64,000 nt of DNA from Streptomyces aureus (GCF_000725495.1 NZ_KL647040.1:124001-188000); one strand, 5' to 3'. Counted from the stretch's first letter, positions 8,434 to 16,903 are shown. Notes: generated by a model from the sequence alone, not told the origin. Made by a program: numbers and translations.

Positions 8434-9132
8434 GTGGACCCCGTCACTCTGATCACCGGTGGCTCGACCGGAATCGGTGCCTCCACCGCCCGTGCCCTGC
8501 TCAAGCAGGGCCACCGCGTGGCCGTCACCGGACGCGACGCGGGCAAGCTGGCCGCCTTCGCCACCACCACGGGGGCGGGGGAGCGGCTGCTGACGATCAC
8601 CGGCGACGCCGGCGACGCGGATGACGTCGCTGCCGCCGTCCGCCATGTGCTGGACACCTGGGGCCAGTTGGACAACGTCATCGCCAACGCCGGTTTCTCC
8701 CTGCCCGGCAACCTGGAGACCCACGCCCCCGAGGACATGCGCGCCATGGTCCTCACCAACGTCCTGGGCCCCGCCCTGCTGATTCAGGCGACCCTGCCCC
8801 ACCTGAGGACCTCGAAGGGCCGAATCGTGATCATCGGCTCGGTCGCCGGTGTCCGCCACACCCCCGGCAACCTCTACTCCGTCACCAAGTGGGCCGCCCA
8901 CGCCCTCGCCGAGAACACGCGCCTCCTGGTGGGCCAGGACGGAGTCGGCGTCACCGTTGTCGCCCCCGGCGTCGTGGACACCCCCTTCTGGCACGTCCGC
9001 GGCGGCACCCCCGAGGCAGCCGCCACGATGACCGCCGAGCAGATCGCGGACACCATCGTGTACGCCATCAACCAGCCCGAAGGCGTGGACATCAACCACA
9101 TCACGATGCGGCCGACGGGGCAGGTCGGCTGA
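8434..9132 (+). CDS. Short-chain dehydrogenase/reductase (classical SDR)
   Basis: A 232-residue cytosolic oxidoreductase. 'TGGSTGIGAS' (about residues 7-16) is the TGxxxGxG cofactor loop, 'NAG' sits near residue 86, the catalytic serine is in 'IIGSVAG', and the catalytic pair is in 'YSVTKWA' (YxxxK). 'PGVVDTPFW' is the typical C-terminal loop. The GTG start is preceded by GAGGAGG at 8420-8426. The basic residue after the Gly-rich loop ('VTGRDAGK') favours NADPH. It appears monocistronic and the substrate is unknown. Confidence 0.93.
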   Translation: MDPVTLITGGSTGIGASTARALLKQGHRVAVTGRDAGKLAAFATTTGAGERLLTITGDAGDADDVAAAVRHVLDTWGQLDNVIANAGFSLPGNLETHAPEDMRAMVLTNVLGPALLIQATLPHLRTSKGRIVIIGSVAGVRHTPGNLYSVTKWAAHALAENTRLLVGQDGVGVTVVAPGVVDTPFWHVRGGTPEAAATMTAEQIADTIVYAINQPEGVDINHITMRPTGQVG

Positions 9133-9238
9133 GGCAGAGCTGTCAAGGAGCCTACGGGGAGGCGCCTTTGGCCCCGCCAAGGTCGGTGTTGCGAGGGCGG
9201 GGCCGCCCCAGAGGCGTAGGCGCACGGGTACCTGCGGC

Positions 9239-10459
9239 TCAGCGGAGGTTGACCGTGACACCTCGCCGTTCGAGGAGCCGCACGATCTCCTCGAAGTAGG
9301 AGAGTTCGCCCTCTGGATCCTGCACAACGTCCGCCAGTGCGCGGCGTGCGATCTCGGAGTCGTGCCAGGTCAAGGTGAAGGGCGGGGCCACTCCGAATCC
9401 ACCGCACAGGCAGTCCTTGAACGCGTTCCACTCTCGCCCGAAATAGCGGCCCGGCCCGAGCAGGGCCTCGGCGATCGCGCAGTGGAGCCCGGGAACGTCG
9501 GTGACGAACCGGCCGTCGAGATGGTGCTCCTCTCCGGATCGATCGGGGCGGGGCGTGGGCACCCGCCAGGCACGCGTGGTGAGGTCCAACCACGCGGCCC
9601 TGCCCTGCGAGTCGTACGGTGCCCACAGGTTGGGTTCCGCCGGCGGGCCCTGGTACCACTCCGCCCAGATCGAGCGGGCCACCGGCGATGGCCGCTCGTC
9701 TCCTCCATCAGTGAGGGTGATGTCGATGAGCGTGCCGCCGAGCACGGACGGTCGCGCTTCCGTGATGGCCAGACCCACGGTGGGGGCGGCCATCACGGCA
9801 CCATGGCGGTCCAGCACCAGGAGACGGGCCCAGTCCCGCTCGGACCGAGCGGGTCGCCGCAGTGCCTTGAGCAGGGGCTCCGCAGGCTCGCAACCGATCA
9901 GCTCCATCGGAACGGGGGACGGCTCCACTGGTCCCTCGAACAGACCATCCACAACGGAGCACCGACCCGCTGCGGCGATTGGCGTTCCCGCGAAGAGCTC
10001 GAAGCGCGGTGCCGCCGGGAGTTCGAAGGAGCCCTCCTCGCCCTGAACGCCGGCGCCGAGGGTGATGTCGTACCGCGCCGGGTCGTCCGGGTGGGGCTGG
10101 TGGGCCACCACCACCGCGTCCACGAGGGTCCGCCACTGCACGGGCCTCTCGTCGTTCCAGACCTCGACGCACACGTCGCCCAGACTCCGCAGCGAGACGT
10201 TGGGCTCGGCCAGGACATCGCTCAGGAGACCATCGGGGCGGCATCCCCGAAGGGTGAGGACCTCCCGCGGCGGCGGGACCGGGTCGACGAACAGCCCTTC
10301 GACGCCGGCGCACCTTCCCCAGAGTCGCTCCACATCGTCTTCGTCCTCCTGAACCAGGAGGTAGTTCACCGGAAAGCCCCGGCCCCACCTGGTGTGATCC
10401 GCGATGTGCACCCAACCCCCGTACGTTTGAACAACCTTCGCGCCTACGATACGGATCAC
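9239..10459 (-). CDS. Barstar-family protein with long N-terminal extension
   Basis: The C-terminal ~90 residues resemble barstar, the barnase inhibitor: 'LDGRFVTDVPGLHCAIAEAL', 'GPGRYFGREWNAFKDCL' and 'FEEIVRLLERRGV'. Typical barstars are about 90 residues. Here about 300 extra residues precede the domain and appear to contain two related halves with 'LTLRGCRPDGLL' and 'MELIGCEPAEPLL', suggesting an internal duplication of unknown fold. The start is uncertain. The GTG at 10459 is the first sensible start after the upstream histidine phosphatase gene ends at 10525, but no good ribosome site is visible. No nuclease gene is adjacent, so a role as immunity protein or RNase inhibitor is only inferred. 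Confidence 0.78.
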   Translation of the reverse strand: MIRIVGAKVVQTYGGWVHIADHTRWGRGFPVNYLLVQEDEDDVERLWGRCAGVEGLFVDPVPPPREVLTLRGCRPDGLLSDVLAEPNVSLRSLGDVCVEVWNDERPVQWRTLVDAVVVAHQPHPDDPARYDITLGAGVQGEEGSFELPAAPRFELFAGTPIAAAGRCSVVDGLFEGPVEPSPVPMELIGCEPAEPLLKALRRPARSERDWARLLVLDRHGAVMAAPTVGLAITEARPSVLGGTLIDITLTDGGDERPSPVARSIWAEWYQGPPAEPNLWAPYDSQGRAAWLDLTTRAWRVPTPRPDRSGEEHHLDGRFVTDVPGLHCAIAEALLGPGRYFGREWNAFKDCLCGGFGVAPPFTLTWHDSEIARRALADVVQDPEGELSYFEEIVRLLERRGVTVNLR

Positions 10460-10524
10460 GCCTGGGGCGGAAGCCCAGGGAGTGTTGACCCTTGCGTTCG
10501 TAGAAGTGGTGAAGTCGGGCCCTG

Positions 10525-11112
10525 CTACGGCACGTTCCAGGCGGAGATGACAGGTTGCCCGTCCTCGGTGGCGAGGACGCTGAGCGTGCCGGGATGCGGG
10601 TGGCCGAGGAGTCGGCTCGCGGACGCGTCGAGGCCGAGCCAGCGGACGGTGAGGATGCGCGCCAGGTGGCCGTGCGCGACGACTGCGACGTCGCCGTGGC
10701 TCAGCAGCGGACGGATGCGGTCCAGCACCGCGTCCGTTCTCGCGGCCACTTGCGCGAGCCGCTCGCCCGGGTGGTCGGCGTCGCCTGGGACAACGCCGTC
10801 GCGCCACAGGTCCCAGCCCGGCCGTGACTCGCGGATCTGCTCGGCGGTCAGGCCCTCGTAGCCGCCGTAGTCCCACTCCAGCAAGTAGGGGTCGGGTGTG
10901 GCACTGGTCAGACCGGCGAGCTCGGCCGTCCGCATCGCGCGGCTCAGCGGACTGCTGAACACGGCGACCAGACGGCGGTGGGCCAGTCTGGGAGCGAGAG
11001 CACTGGCCGCGGCCTCACCCGCGGCGGTCAGCGCCACGTCGGTCCGGCCGGCATGCTGTCCCGACAGGCTCCACTCGGTCTGGCCGTGCCTGATCACCAC
11101 CAGCTCACCCAT
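10525..11112 (-). CDS. Histidine phosphatase family protein
   Basis: A 195-residue phosphoglycerate-mutase-like phosphatase. The phosphohistidine motif 'IRHGQTEWS' starts at residue 7. The distal histidine lies in 'VVAHGHLARIL', and 'SSPLSRAMRTAEL' and 'EWDYGGYEGLT' are family landmarks. A frame open to 11142 adds ten residues, but the ATG at 11112 puts RHG at the usual position. It is followed on the same strand by the barstar-like gene and may be co-transcribed. The substrate cannot be told from sequence. The branch includes phosphoserine and alpha-ribazole phosphatases. Confidence 0.92.
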   Translation of the reverse strand: MGELVVIRHGQTEWSLSGQHAGRTDVALTAAGEAAASALAPRLAHRRLVAVFSSPLSRAMRTAELAGLTSATPDPYLLEWDYGGYEGLTAEQIRESRPGWDLWRDGVVPGDADHPGERLAQVAARTDAVLDRIRPLLSHGDVAVVAHGHLARILTVRWLGLDASASRLLGHPHPGTLSVLATEDGQPVISAWNVP

Positions 11113-11297
11113 TGCAGCGAACGCTATCTGACGAAGTGCCACTCAGTGGCGGGTTTCATCGCCTGCTCACCACTACCTCATGGCCCACGGCTGGCCCACC
11201 GAACGGGATACCCCCTTGGACACCATCTCCGACGGCGGACCGTGGATCACTCCAAAACGGATGGTCGGCTCGAAGGACGGCTCGGTACGGTAACCCG

Positions 11298-11669
11298 GTG
11301 TGCTTCTACGCCATGACCTCCTACAAGCTGCACTACGCCTGTGTCTCGTGCCGTCTCGGCTTCAAGCAGCACGCCAATCCGCAGCGGGAGCACCTGTGCC
11401 CGAACTGCTCTCGGCCCCTCATATGCGCCGGCCATGATTTCGCGCCGCCGCCCAGGCGAGATGTCCGCAGCTGGTCCGTGGTCGCCGTGGTGTTGGGCGA
11501 AGGCCTGCGCTACGAGGGGCTATCGGCCTGCGGCTGCGACAAGGAACCCAAGTACCGCCCGCGGACCCGCGCCGAACTGAGGGCCCGTCGGACCGTTGCA
11601 GACAGGGACGGGCTACCGCTGTCCGAGGCGTTGTCCCGCCCCGACCCGCTGGCGCCGTCGACGGACTGA
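11298..11669 (+). CDS. Zinc-ribbon-type small protein, unknown function
   Basis: This is about 123 residues if the GTG at 11298 is used, or 118 from the ATG at 11313. The N-terminus has 'YACVSCRLGFKQ' followed by 'HLCPNCSRPL', two CxxC pairs about 20 residues apart that would bind one zinc ion. The middle contains 'WSVVAVVLGEGLRYEG' and the C-terminus is charged. A TACGGT element at 11286-11291 lies only six bases before the GTG and no ribosome site is visible, which suggests a leaderless transcript. I have a weak memory of this family being widespread in Streptomyces. No function is known to me. Confidence 0.7.
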   Translation: MCFYAMTSYKLHYACVSCRLGFKQHANPQREHLCPNCSRPLICAGHDFAPPPRRDVRSWSVVAVVLGEGLRYEGLSACGCDKEPKYRPRTRAELRARRTVADRDGLPLSEALSRPDPLAPSTD

Positions 11670-11737
11670 TCCCGCAGTTCAACTGCCAGTTGGTGATGTC
11701 CGATGAGAGCTGCAGCAATGACGACGAAGACGCCTCT

Positions 11738-12218
11738 ATGAGATCGGGGCCCAAAAGCGGACCCAGCCCGGTCGGCCGCGCACGGCCGGGCAGCTAGCAC
11801 CACGTCGTCACCGACGCCCAGGGCATCCCGCTCGCGGTGTCGCTGACCGGCCGAAACCGCAACGACGTCACCCAGCTCGTGCCTCTGATCGACAAGATCC
11901 CGGCCGTGGCCGGAATCGCCGGCCGCCCCAGACGCCGTTCCGACGCGCTCCTCGCCGACCGCGGCTACGACCACGACAAGTACCGCCGCTTGCTCTGGGC
12001 CCGCGGCATCCGCCCGGTCATCGCCGAACGAGGCGTTGGGCACGGCTCCGGCCTGGGTATCTTTCGCTGGGTCGTCGAGCGAACCATCGCCTGGCTCCAC
12101 GGCTTCCACCGCCTGCGTATGCGCTGGGAACGACGCGACGACATCCACGAAGCCTTCCTCGGCCTCGGGACCTGCCTGATCACTGACCGACACGTCCAAC
12201 GGCTTTGTTAGGACCTCT
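11738..12218 (+). pseudogene. IS5-family transposase remnant
   Basis: The reading frame from about 11738 matches the C-terminal half of an actinomycete IS5-type DDE transposase: 'SGPSPVGRARPGS', then a TAG stop at 11795-11797, then 'HHVVTDAQGIPLAVSLTG', 'LADRGYDHDKYRRLL' and 'FRWVVERTIAWLHGFHRL'. The DDE glutamate falls in 'WVVER'. The stop replaces the lysine codon usual at that point, and the N-terminal half and left end are missing, so it cannot be active. The right end (TTGTTAGGACCTC near 12205-12218) looks like a typical terminal sequence of this group. Confidence 0.88.
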
Positions 12219-12232
12219 TAGAGCCTGTCCGG

Positions 12233-12523
12233 CTAGGACGCCACGGGAGCGTGATGGGTGATCTCGTACGGGCCTCCTGCGAAAGTGCTTCCCGCGCCGA
12301 CGGCGAGTCCGCCCCATGCGCCGGTGTCGACCTTCCAGCCGACCGCAGGCGCTGTCCCCCTGCGATGTTGCGCAGGGGCTCCCTCGGGGGCGAGGACGTA
12401 CAGGTGAGTGCCGCCGCTCCACGTGCGCACGGTGTAGGTGTCGGCGGGGACGGGCTGCAACCCAGGCGGCAAGGTCAGAGGGCGGTCCGGATTCCAGGAC
12501 CGCCGTCGCAGTGCAAATAACAC
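12233..12523 (-). pseudogene. Truncated bifunctional primase/polymerase (prim-pol) fragment
   Basis: Reverse-strand reading of 96 residues contains 'TYTVRTWSGGTHLYVLAPEG', 'AVGWKVDTGAWGGLAVGAGS' and 'GPYEITHHAPVAS'. These match the middle of the prim-pol domain found in actinomycete integrative elements and phages, where the usual form is TYSVRT..GG.HLYF...G.DTRA.GGYVVGPGS. Both the N-terminal metal-binding part and everything after the domain are absent. It ends abruptly next to the IS remnant at 12218, so the IS insertion or a linked deletion probably cut it. It lies just downstream of the broken integrase on the same strand. Confidence 0.7.
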
Positions 12524-12529
12524 AAACCG

Positions 12530-13350
12530 CTAGCCGACGTCCCCGTCCTCCTCCTCCGATACCTTTGTGATCTTCACGTTGGCGGCGTCCTCGTGACCGT
12601 CGATGCAACCGGGATAGCGCCGGCGGACAACCTTGGGAAGTTAACGACCCGTCGGGCTACCGCAGCGATCGAAACCCCCGGCGTTCAGCCACCGGGTGAT
12701 GCATGCGTGCTGCAAGTCGTACGCGCGAAAATGCGCACGTCCGCGGCCGTGCCAAAGACGTCCAAGTGCGCCCGCAGGATGACCACCATAATGACCGTAG
12801 GGGCACCGGTCGGTCGCTGTTGGCTTCCCGCCGCGTTGAGCGCACACCGGTCGTGACGTTCCCCAAAATAGGCCCATTACTTACCTGAGACGGGACGCGT
12901 CTCCCGGAGCATCAGCGGCCCCATACTGCGTCTGGGAAATGTCCGACCGCCTCAGCCGTACGCAGGCCCGCGTTGTACAGGGCCGCGTAGAAGGTCATCA
13001 GATGCCTCCTGCGGCACCGATCCACCACGACCCGACGTTAGGACACTCCTGTGAGCAACTGATTTGCCCGTAGGACGTTTAGGAGGTCTCGCTGGTCGAC
13101 TACGTCGTTGGAGTCGACGTGCTTGCTGGGGGTGCGGTGAACTGGCTTCTCAGAGAAGTCCCCAGCGGCCAATGCATGTTCGAGAGCGGTGTTCAAGGCC
13201 CGGCGACGGCGGTACGTGTCGCCCGCGGCCAAGGCGGTACGGCACGTCCTCGACGACCGCAGCGTCTGCCACATCCGCCACCGGACGATCCGTCGTCGTG
13301 AGCCAGTCATATACGGCTTTTGAGGTCCGCTGACGGATCCTCCCCGGCAT
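12530..13350 (-). pseudogene. Decayed tyrosine recombinase (integrase)
   Basis: Successive pieces of one integrase can be read in changing frames down the reverse strand. In order they are 'AVYDWLTTTDRPVADVADAA', 'DTYRRRRALNTALEHALAAG', 'MTFYAALYNAGLRTAEAVG', 'ETRPVSGK' followed by a stop and 'WAYFGERHDRCAL', 'VILRAHLDVFGTAADVRIF', 'YDLQHACITRWLNAG' (12721-12677), and the tail 'YPGCIDGHEDAANVKITKV' ending at 12530. 'YDLQHA' corresponds to the RxxxLRHA box with its Arg and His region partly altered. The segment with the catalytic Tyr (normally VAxxAGHS...Y) is scrambled. At least three frameshifts and one or more stops make it non-functional. It marks a degraded integrative element. Confidence 0.85.
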
Positions 13351-14067
13351 TCACGAAGACGATCCCGCACCGGAAGATCTGACTGGCAACGCCTGGGGGC
13401 TTCAGCCCGGCAGCGCAGCCAACCTCTCAACGACCGTGGGAGCCGAAGGCAACTTCCGATCCGATCCGCCTTACGAAGGTTGGCCTGGAATCTTTCCTAC
13501 CCGACCAAGGCAGCTCGTCCCGCTCTCCGTGCCAGCCCGGCGAACTGCCGGGCCGACACTCACGCCTCCACCTCGTCCCAACACCGCCGGAGCCCGCCGT
13601 GACATGGCGTTCAGCCGCTTGAATCCGGAGAAATGGGCGCGTTGCGGCTGAGGGTTGCCGGTTCCATGAACCTAAAGGAATTTGACGACGGCAATTGTCG
13701 GGGGTTCAACTTCACCGGCGAGTTGTGGAGTTGCCGAACTTGAGCTACCGAGGTTACCTGGTTATAGGTAGTCATCCTGAAGTTGCACAGGAGCTCACAC
13801 AGCTGAGCTGATCTCGCCCGCAGCAACATCGGCCAATGGCTGACGGCTTCCTACCGAGGCATGGGAATACATACCTCAACGAACGTCGTTGCCGACGCCT
13901 TCTTGTCTCAAGTCGTCTTGCGAAATCCACTCTGCCACTTTAGCCGTCATTGCGATCCATCAGGATGACCCTACACAGGCCCACCTAAACGGTTAACAAA
14001 TCCTCGCGAGTACCATTCAAATATTCGCGAAAACCAAAAAATGACGACCAAGAGAAAGGTGCAGACG
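13351..14067. other. Non-coding stretch between integrase remnant and low-GC islet
   Basis: I see no convincing gene in these 717 bases. Short open frames lack recognisable motifs and ribosome sites. Base composition falls towards the right, where AT-rich sequence (for example near 13971-14040) precedes the C2-like gene and probably holds its promoter. No tRNA 3' end or obvious attachment-site duplication was found here. Confidence 0.6.
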
Positions 14068-14508
14068 ATGTCTTTCAAGAAAGTCCGCGTGACGCTGCAC
14101 AGCATCTTCAATGACAATACGGGAGACGATCCAGGGAACGAGCTGGAGCTTTTCGGGCGCTGGGATGCCAACCGCCTCAAGTTCGACCCTGACATCGCCG
14201 AGGTCGTTAGCTTGGAGCACCACAACCTGTGGGATAGGTCGGGCGACGACGCTCAGAGTGTGGTAGAGGGAACGGCGTTCATCATCGAGTCTTCCGCCGA
14301 CATAGACTTTTTCGACGGAGAATTTCTGCAGATCGTCGGGCACGTAAGCGAGCAGGACGACTTCGGCCCGAATGATGTCCTCGGCAGTTTCGAGAGAAAT
14401 CTGAACCTCAGCGACATTCATGACGGACTGGTGCAGATCCCGCAATTCAATGAGAGCAATCAGCGAGTTAACGTGAAAATGTCGCTGAGAGTACTGGAGT
14501 CGGCCTAA
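14068..14508 (+). CDS. Hypothetical acidic protein, C2-like pattern
   Basis: 146 residues from the ATG at 14068, chosen because AGAAAGGTG lies 8-15 bases upstream. An in-frame ATG at 14041 would add nine residues. The protein is acidic and has no signal peptide. Asp-rich loops such as 'FNDNTGDDPGNELELFG' and 'VSEQDDFGPNDVLGSF' resemble calcium-binding loops of C2 or PLAT-like beta sandwiches (DxxGxND..LG). Codon use is visibly less GC-rich than in neighbouring genes, pointing to transfer. The next gene downstream encodes a calcium-type beta/gamma-crystallin, which makes a shared extracellular or calcium-related role conceivable. The C2 assignment is an inference from pattern only. Confidence 0.72.
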   Translation: MSFKKVRVTLHSIFNDNTGDDPGNELELFGRWDANRLKFDPDIAEVVSLEHHNLWDRSGDDAQSVVEGTAFIIESSADIDFFDGEFLQIVGHVSEQDDFGPNDVLGSFERNLNLSDIHDGLVQIPQFNESNQRVNVKMSLRVLESA

Positions 14509-14525
14509 CCGGCAGCTCTCGGCTT

Positions 14526-14556
14526 CGGTAGGGTGCCAGTCGGTGGCACCCTACCG
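14526..14556 (+). terminator. Hairpin between the C2-like and crystallin genes
   Basis: A perfect 13-bp stem (CGGTAGGGTGCCA at 14526-14538, complement at 14544-14556) with a five-base loop GTCGG lies 17 bp after the stop codon. It may terminate the first gene or act as an attenuator before the crystallin gene. Confidence 0.75.
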
Positions 14557-14588
14557 GCATCGCCAGATATAAACGCAGGAGAGATTCC

Positions 14589-15353
14589 ATGACGCTCAAG
14601 TCTAGTTCGAACGGAAGCAAGGCATTGGCACTGCTTGGCGCCATCGCTGCGGGAGAAGCAGAGATTCAAGACGTGGTTGTCGAGCTCAAGAAATACGGCA
14701 TCGAAACCACGGGCAACCTACTGGCCATCCTAAGTGAGGAACTCAAAGATACCCAAGGGCACGGAGACGCGCTAGATTTCAGCAAGGTTCAAGAAGGGAC
14801 ACCGCATGAAGCGCTCTCCGCGATTGAGCACAGGATTCCACAGGTGCCATTCATTCTAAATGGAACAATGTACGATCCGGAAGATGTGACACGCTTCAAT
14901 GGTCAAGAACTGCATTTTATAGCGTCCCCGAAGAGTGACCATATGTTCACCCTGGATGATCGGAAGCAATTTACGACGTGGCGGCAGTTTACTTACCTTG
15001 AGCAGTACCTGCACGGCAACCATCCGCCTCGCGCCGCTGAAAGCACCTCCCCCAATCACGGGACACTAGGCCCACCCAACCCGATGACCGGATTTAATGA
15101 GCACATTAATTTCGAGGGATCGTGGTTGAATTGCCCGAAGAATCGAGGTTTCTACACACTAGGTGGCTGGAACGACAAGATCTCGTCGTTCAAGATGGTT
15201 GGGACACAAGTAACCGTGCTGCATGAACACATACATTGGGCGGGAGACACATTTTCAAGAGTGCTGCCGTACTCGGATTACCCTTACTTCGAGGAGCGAA
15301 ATCTACTCCTCTACGGATGGAACGACCGTGCAAGCTCGGTAGAAACTTGGTAG
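14589..15353 (+). CDS. Beta/gamma-crystallin domain protein
   Basis: A 254-residue protein with two clear crystallin Greek-key halves at the C-terminus. 'FNEHINFEGSWL' (169-180) leads to 'WNDKISSF' (194-201), and 'VTVLHEHIHWAGDTF' (208-222) leads to 'WNDRASSV' (244-251). NDKISS and NDRASS fit the (N/D)(N/D)xx(S/T)S calcium-binding signature of microbial beta/gamma-crystallins. Residues 1-165 form a separate region with no signal peptide. It starts helical ('IQDVVVELKKYGIETTGN') and includes 'NGTMYDPEDVTRFNGQELHF'. AGGAGAG precedes the ATG. GC content is low for the region. The likely role is calcium binding or a stress- or envelope-associated structural protein. Confidence 0.82.
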   Translation: MTLKSSSNGSKALALLGAIAAGEAEIQDVVVELKKYGIETTGNLLAILSEELKDTQGHGDALDFSKVQEGTPHEALSAIEHRIPQVPFILNGTMYDPEDVTRFNGQELHFIASPKSDHMFTLDDRKQFTTWRQFTYLEQYLHGNHPPRAAESTSPNHGTLGPPNPMTGFNEHINFEGSWLNCPKNRGFYTLGGWNDKISSFKMVGTQVTVLHEHIHWAGDTFSRVLPYSDYPYFEERNLLLYGWNDRASSVETW

Positions 15354-15630
15354 TTCGCACAGGTAGATCTATCCTACGTCCGACGGATCAGCATTGCATG
15401 TATCTCCATCCGAACGTTCCACAAAGCCTGTGCGCCGTCATCACCAGGCCAACCGTCCGCCTGCTCTGGCTGATGCCATAAGCCACCAGCGTGGCTGAAG
15501 CCTGTGGGGGCAGCCAGGGCTTTCTCTGCGTGTTCAGGTGGCACTCTCACCGCCGTAGCTTCCTGTGTGGAGCCGATCTCTCAATGGGCGCGCAGGGCCC
15601 CAAGCGACTTCCGCCTCCGCGCTATCTGCG

Positions 15631-16272
15631 ATGCACGAGGGCGCCGCGCGTCGCCGGAGATCAAGGAACCTTGTCGGGACGGACAACCCCGCCGAGTTCC
15701 ACAACACGGTCTTCGACCCGAACCGTGCCGACCACCGCCGCCCACAGCTCGACTACCCGCTGATGGAGAAGGCGACCTCCGACATGCGCGCGGTCTTGCG
15801 CGAGGCCAAGGCTTCGGGCCGCATTACTGAGCCCGTCCGGGCCTGGCTCGCAGGCGAGGACAGCGAACCGGACGCCCGAGCCGGCTCGGTCGCTGACGCC
15901 CGCGACCGGGCACTGCTCGGCATGGCCTTCTCTAAAGAGCCAGGGCACGACCGCGAGGTGGCCCGGGTCCTCCGCCGAGGGCTACCGACCTGGTGGAACC
16001 CGCGCCTGCTGGACGGCACGCTCTACTCAAGCTTCATCGCCAAGCGCGGCAACCTCGCGGACCGGCCGGACTGGCGGACCGCGCTGGAGATGTCCGAGGC
16101 TGAAAAGACCCAGTTGTCCGACTTTCTCGTGACGCGCGACCTGCACTGGCTTAATGCCCGGCCGGCACAGGACGTGCCCCCACTCGGGCTCGTCCTGTGC
16201 CGGCGCGGGGGGATCAGTAGGTCAGCGCGTCCTCGGCGGTTCCGAAGAAGGTGGTCACCTGGCTGTCGTTGA
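15631..16272 (+). CDS. Hypothetical protein, possibly a truncated gene
   Basis: An open frame with coding-like composition of up to 213 residues ('NPAEFHNTVFDPNRADHRRP', 'SDMRAVLREAKASGRITEPV', 'LPTWWNPRLLDGTLYSSF'). I do not recognise the family. The start is uncertain. The ATG at 15631 has no ribosome site and sequence before it does not look coding, so the true N-terminus may be lost. The C-terminus is also suspect, because the frame runs straight through a hairpin at 16161-16204 and 59 bases into the opposite-strand lipoprotein gene. This probably reflects a frameshift near residue 170-180. It is best treated as a possible remnant bordering the mobile-element region. Confidence 0.45.
   Translation: MHEGAARRRRSRNLVGTDNPAEFHNTVFDPNRADHRRPQLDYPLMEKATSDMRAVLREAKASGRITEPVRAWLAGEDSEPDARAGSVADARDRALLGMAFSKEPGHDREVARVLRRGLPTWWNPRLLDGTLYSSFIAKRGNLADRPDWRTALEMSEAEKTQLSDFLVTRDLHWLNARPAQDVPPLGLVLCRRGGISRSARPRRFRRRWSPGCR
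16161..16204 (-). terminator. Hairpin terminator downstream of the lipoprotein gene
   Basis: A perfect 14-bp stem (GCCGGCACAGGACG at 16161-16174, complement at 16191-16204) with a 16-base loop lies 10 bp beyond the lipoprotein stop codon. It can serve both converging transcripts. Confidence 0.75.
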
Positions 16273-16903
16273 CCGTGACCGGGCCGCCGTTGATCGGCAC
16301 GGTCGTCGGGCTCTCGGAAGCGGCGAGTGCCACCTCCACCTTGTTTGCGCTCTTGCCGCCGGCCGTGTCGGCGTGCGAGAACAGAATCCCGGCGTAAGCC
16401 TTCTCGCCGGGCTTCAGGATCCAGTCCTTGCCCTCGGGGCCCATGTGCCCGGCGGCACCGTCGAGCCCTGGAATGGTGATCACCAGCTCGTTCGCCGACA
16501 GCAGGCAGGGGTCGCTGCCCTTGTTGCTCGCGGTCAGCAAGGCGTGGTTGACGGGCCTGGACGCGACGGTGACGTTGTAGCTCAGGTCTGTCGTCTCGCA
16601 CATGCCCACGCCGCCGTCCTGACCGTCGTCGGACGCGGTCTTCGACGGCGCCGGAGTGCTGGGGCTGTCGGACGACTTGCCGCCGCCGCTACCGGCGCTG
16701 CTGCCGCTGCCGCTGCCGCCCGGGGAGGTCGGCGAGGGCGTGCTCGTGCCCTTGTCCGCGCTTGTGGCGGAAGGCGTCGCGTGAGCGCCCGGAGCGGCCG
16801 CGTCGTCCTTGGCGTCGCCGTTGCATGCGGTCAGAGCCAGCATGCCGAGCGACAGAGCGGCCAGTGCGGCGGTGGTGCGGCGTGAACGAGCTGAGCGAGC
16901 CAT
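16214..16903 (-). CDS. DUF4232-type lipoprotein
   Basis: A 229-residue exported lipoprotein. The ATG at 16903 has GGGGGA upstream. A basic start and hydrophobic stretch end in the lipobox 'LALTAC' (Cys about 27). There follows an 85-residue Ser/Gly/Pro/Thr linker and then a DUF4232-like beta domain from about 105: 'MCETTDLSYNVTV', 'NKGSDPCLLSANELVITIPG' and 'LKPGEKAYAGILFSH', with the Cys pair that usually forms a disulfide. It would be anchored on the outer face of the membrane. The family is abundant in Streptomyces and its function is unknown. An open frame extending upstream to 17053 is not needed. Confidence 0.88.
   Translation of the reverse strand: MARSARSRRTTAALAALSLGMLALTACNGDAKDDAAAPGAHATPSATSADKGTSTPSPTSPGGSGSGSSAGSGGGKSSDSPSTPAPSKTASDDGQDGGVGMCETTDLSYNVTVASRPVNHALLTASNKGSDPCLLSANELVITIPGLDGAAGHMGPEGKDWILKPGEKAYAGILFSHADTAGGKSANKVEVALAASESPTTVPINGGPVTVNDSQVTTFFGTAEDALTY

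Noticed and set aside
12180..12608. A 142-residue minus-strand frame over the prim-pol fragment
   Set aside because: It is Arg-rich and out of frame. The prim-pol motifs lie in the neighbouring frame.
12530..14067. tRNA gene or attachment site for the decayed integrase
   Set aside because: No cloverleaf-like sequence or repeated tRNA 3' end could be found by eye in this stretch.
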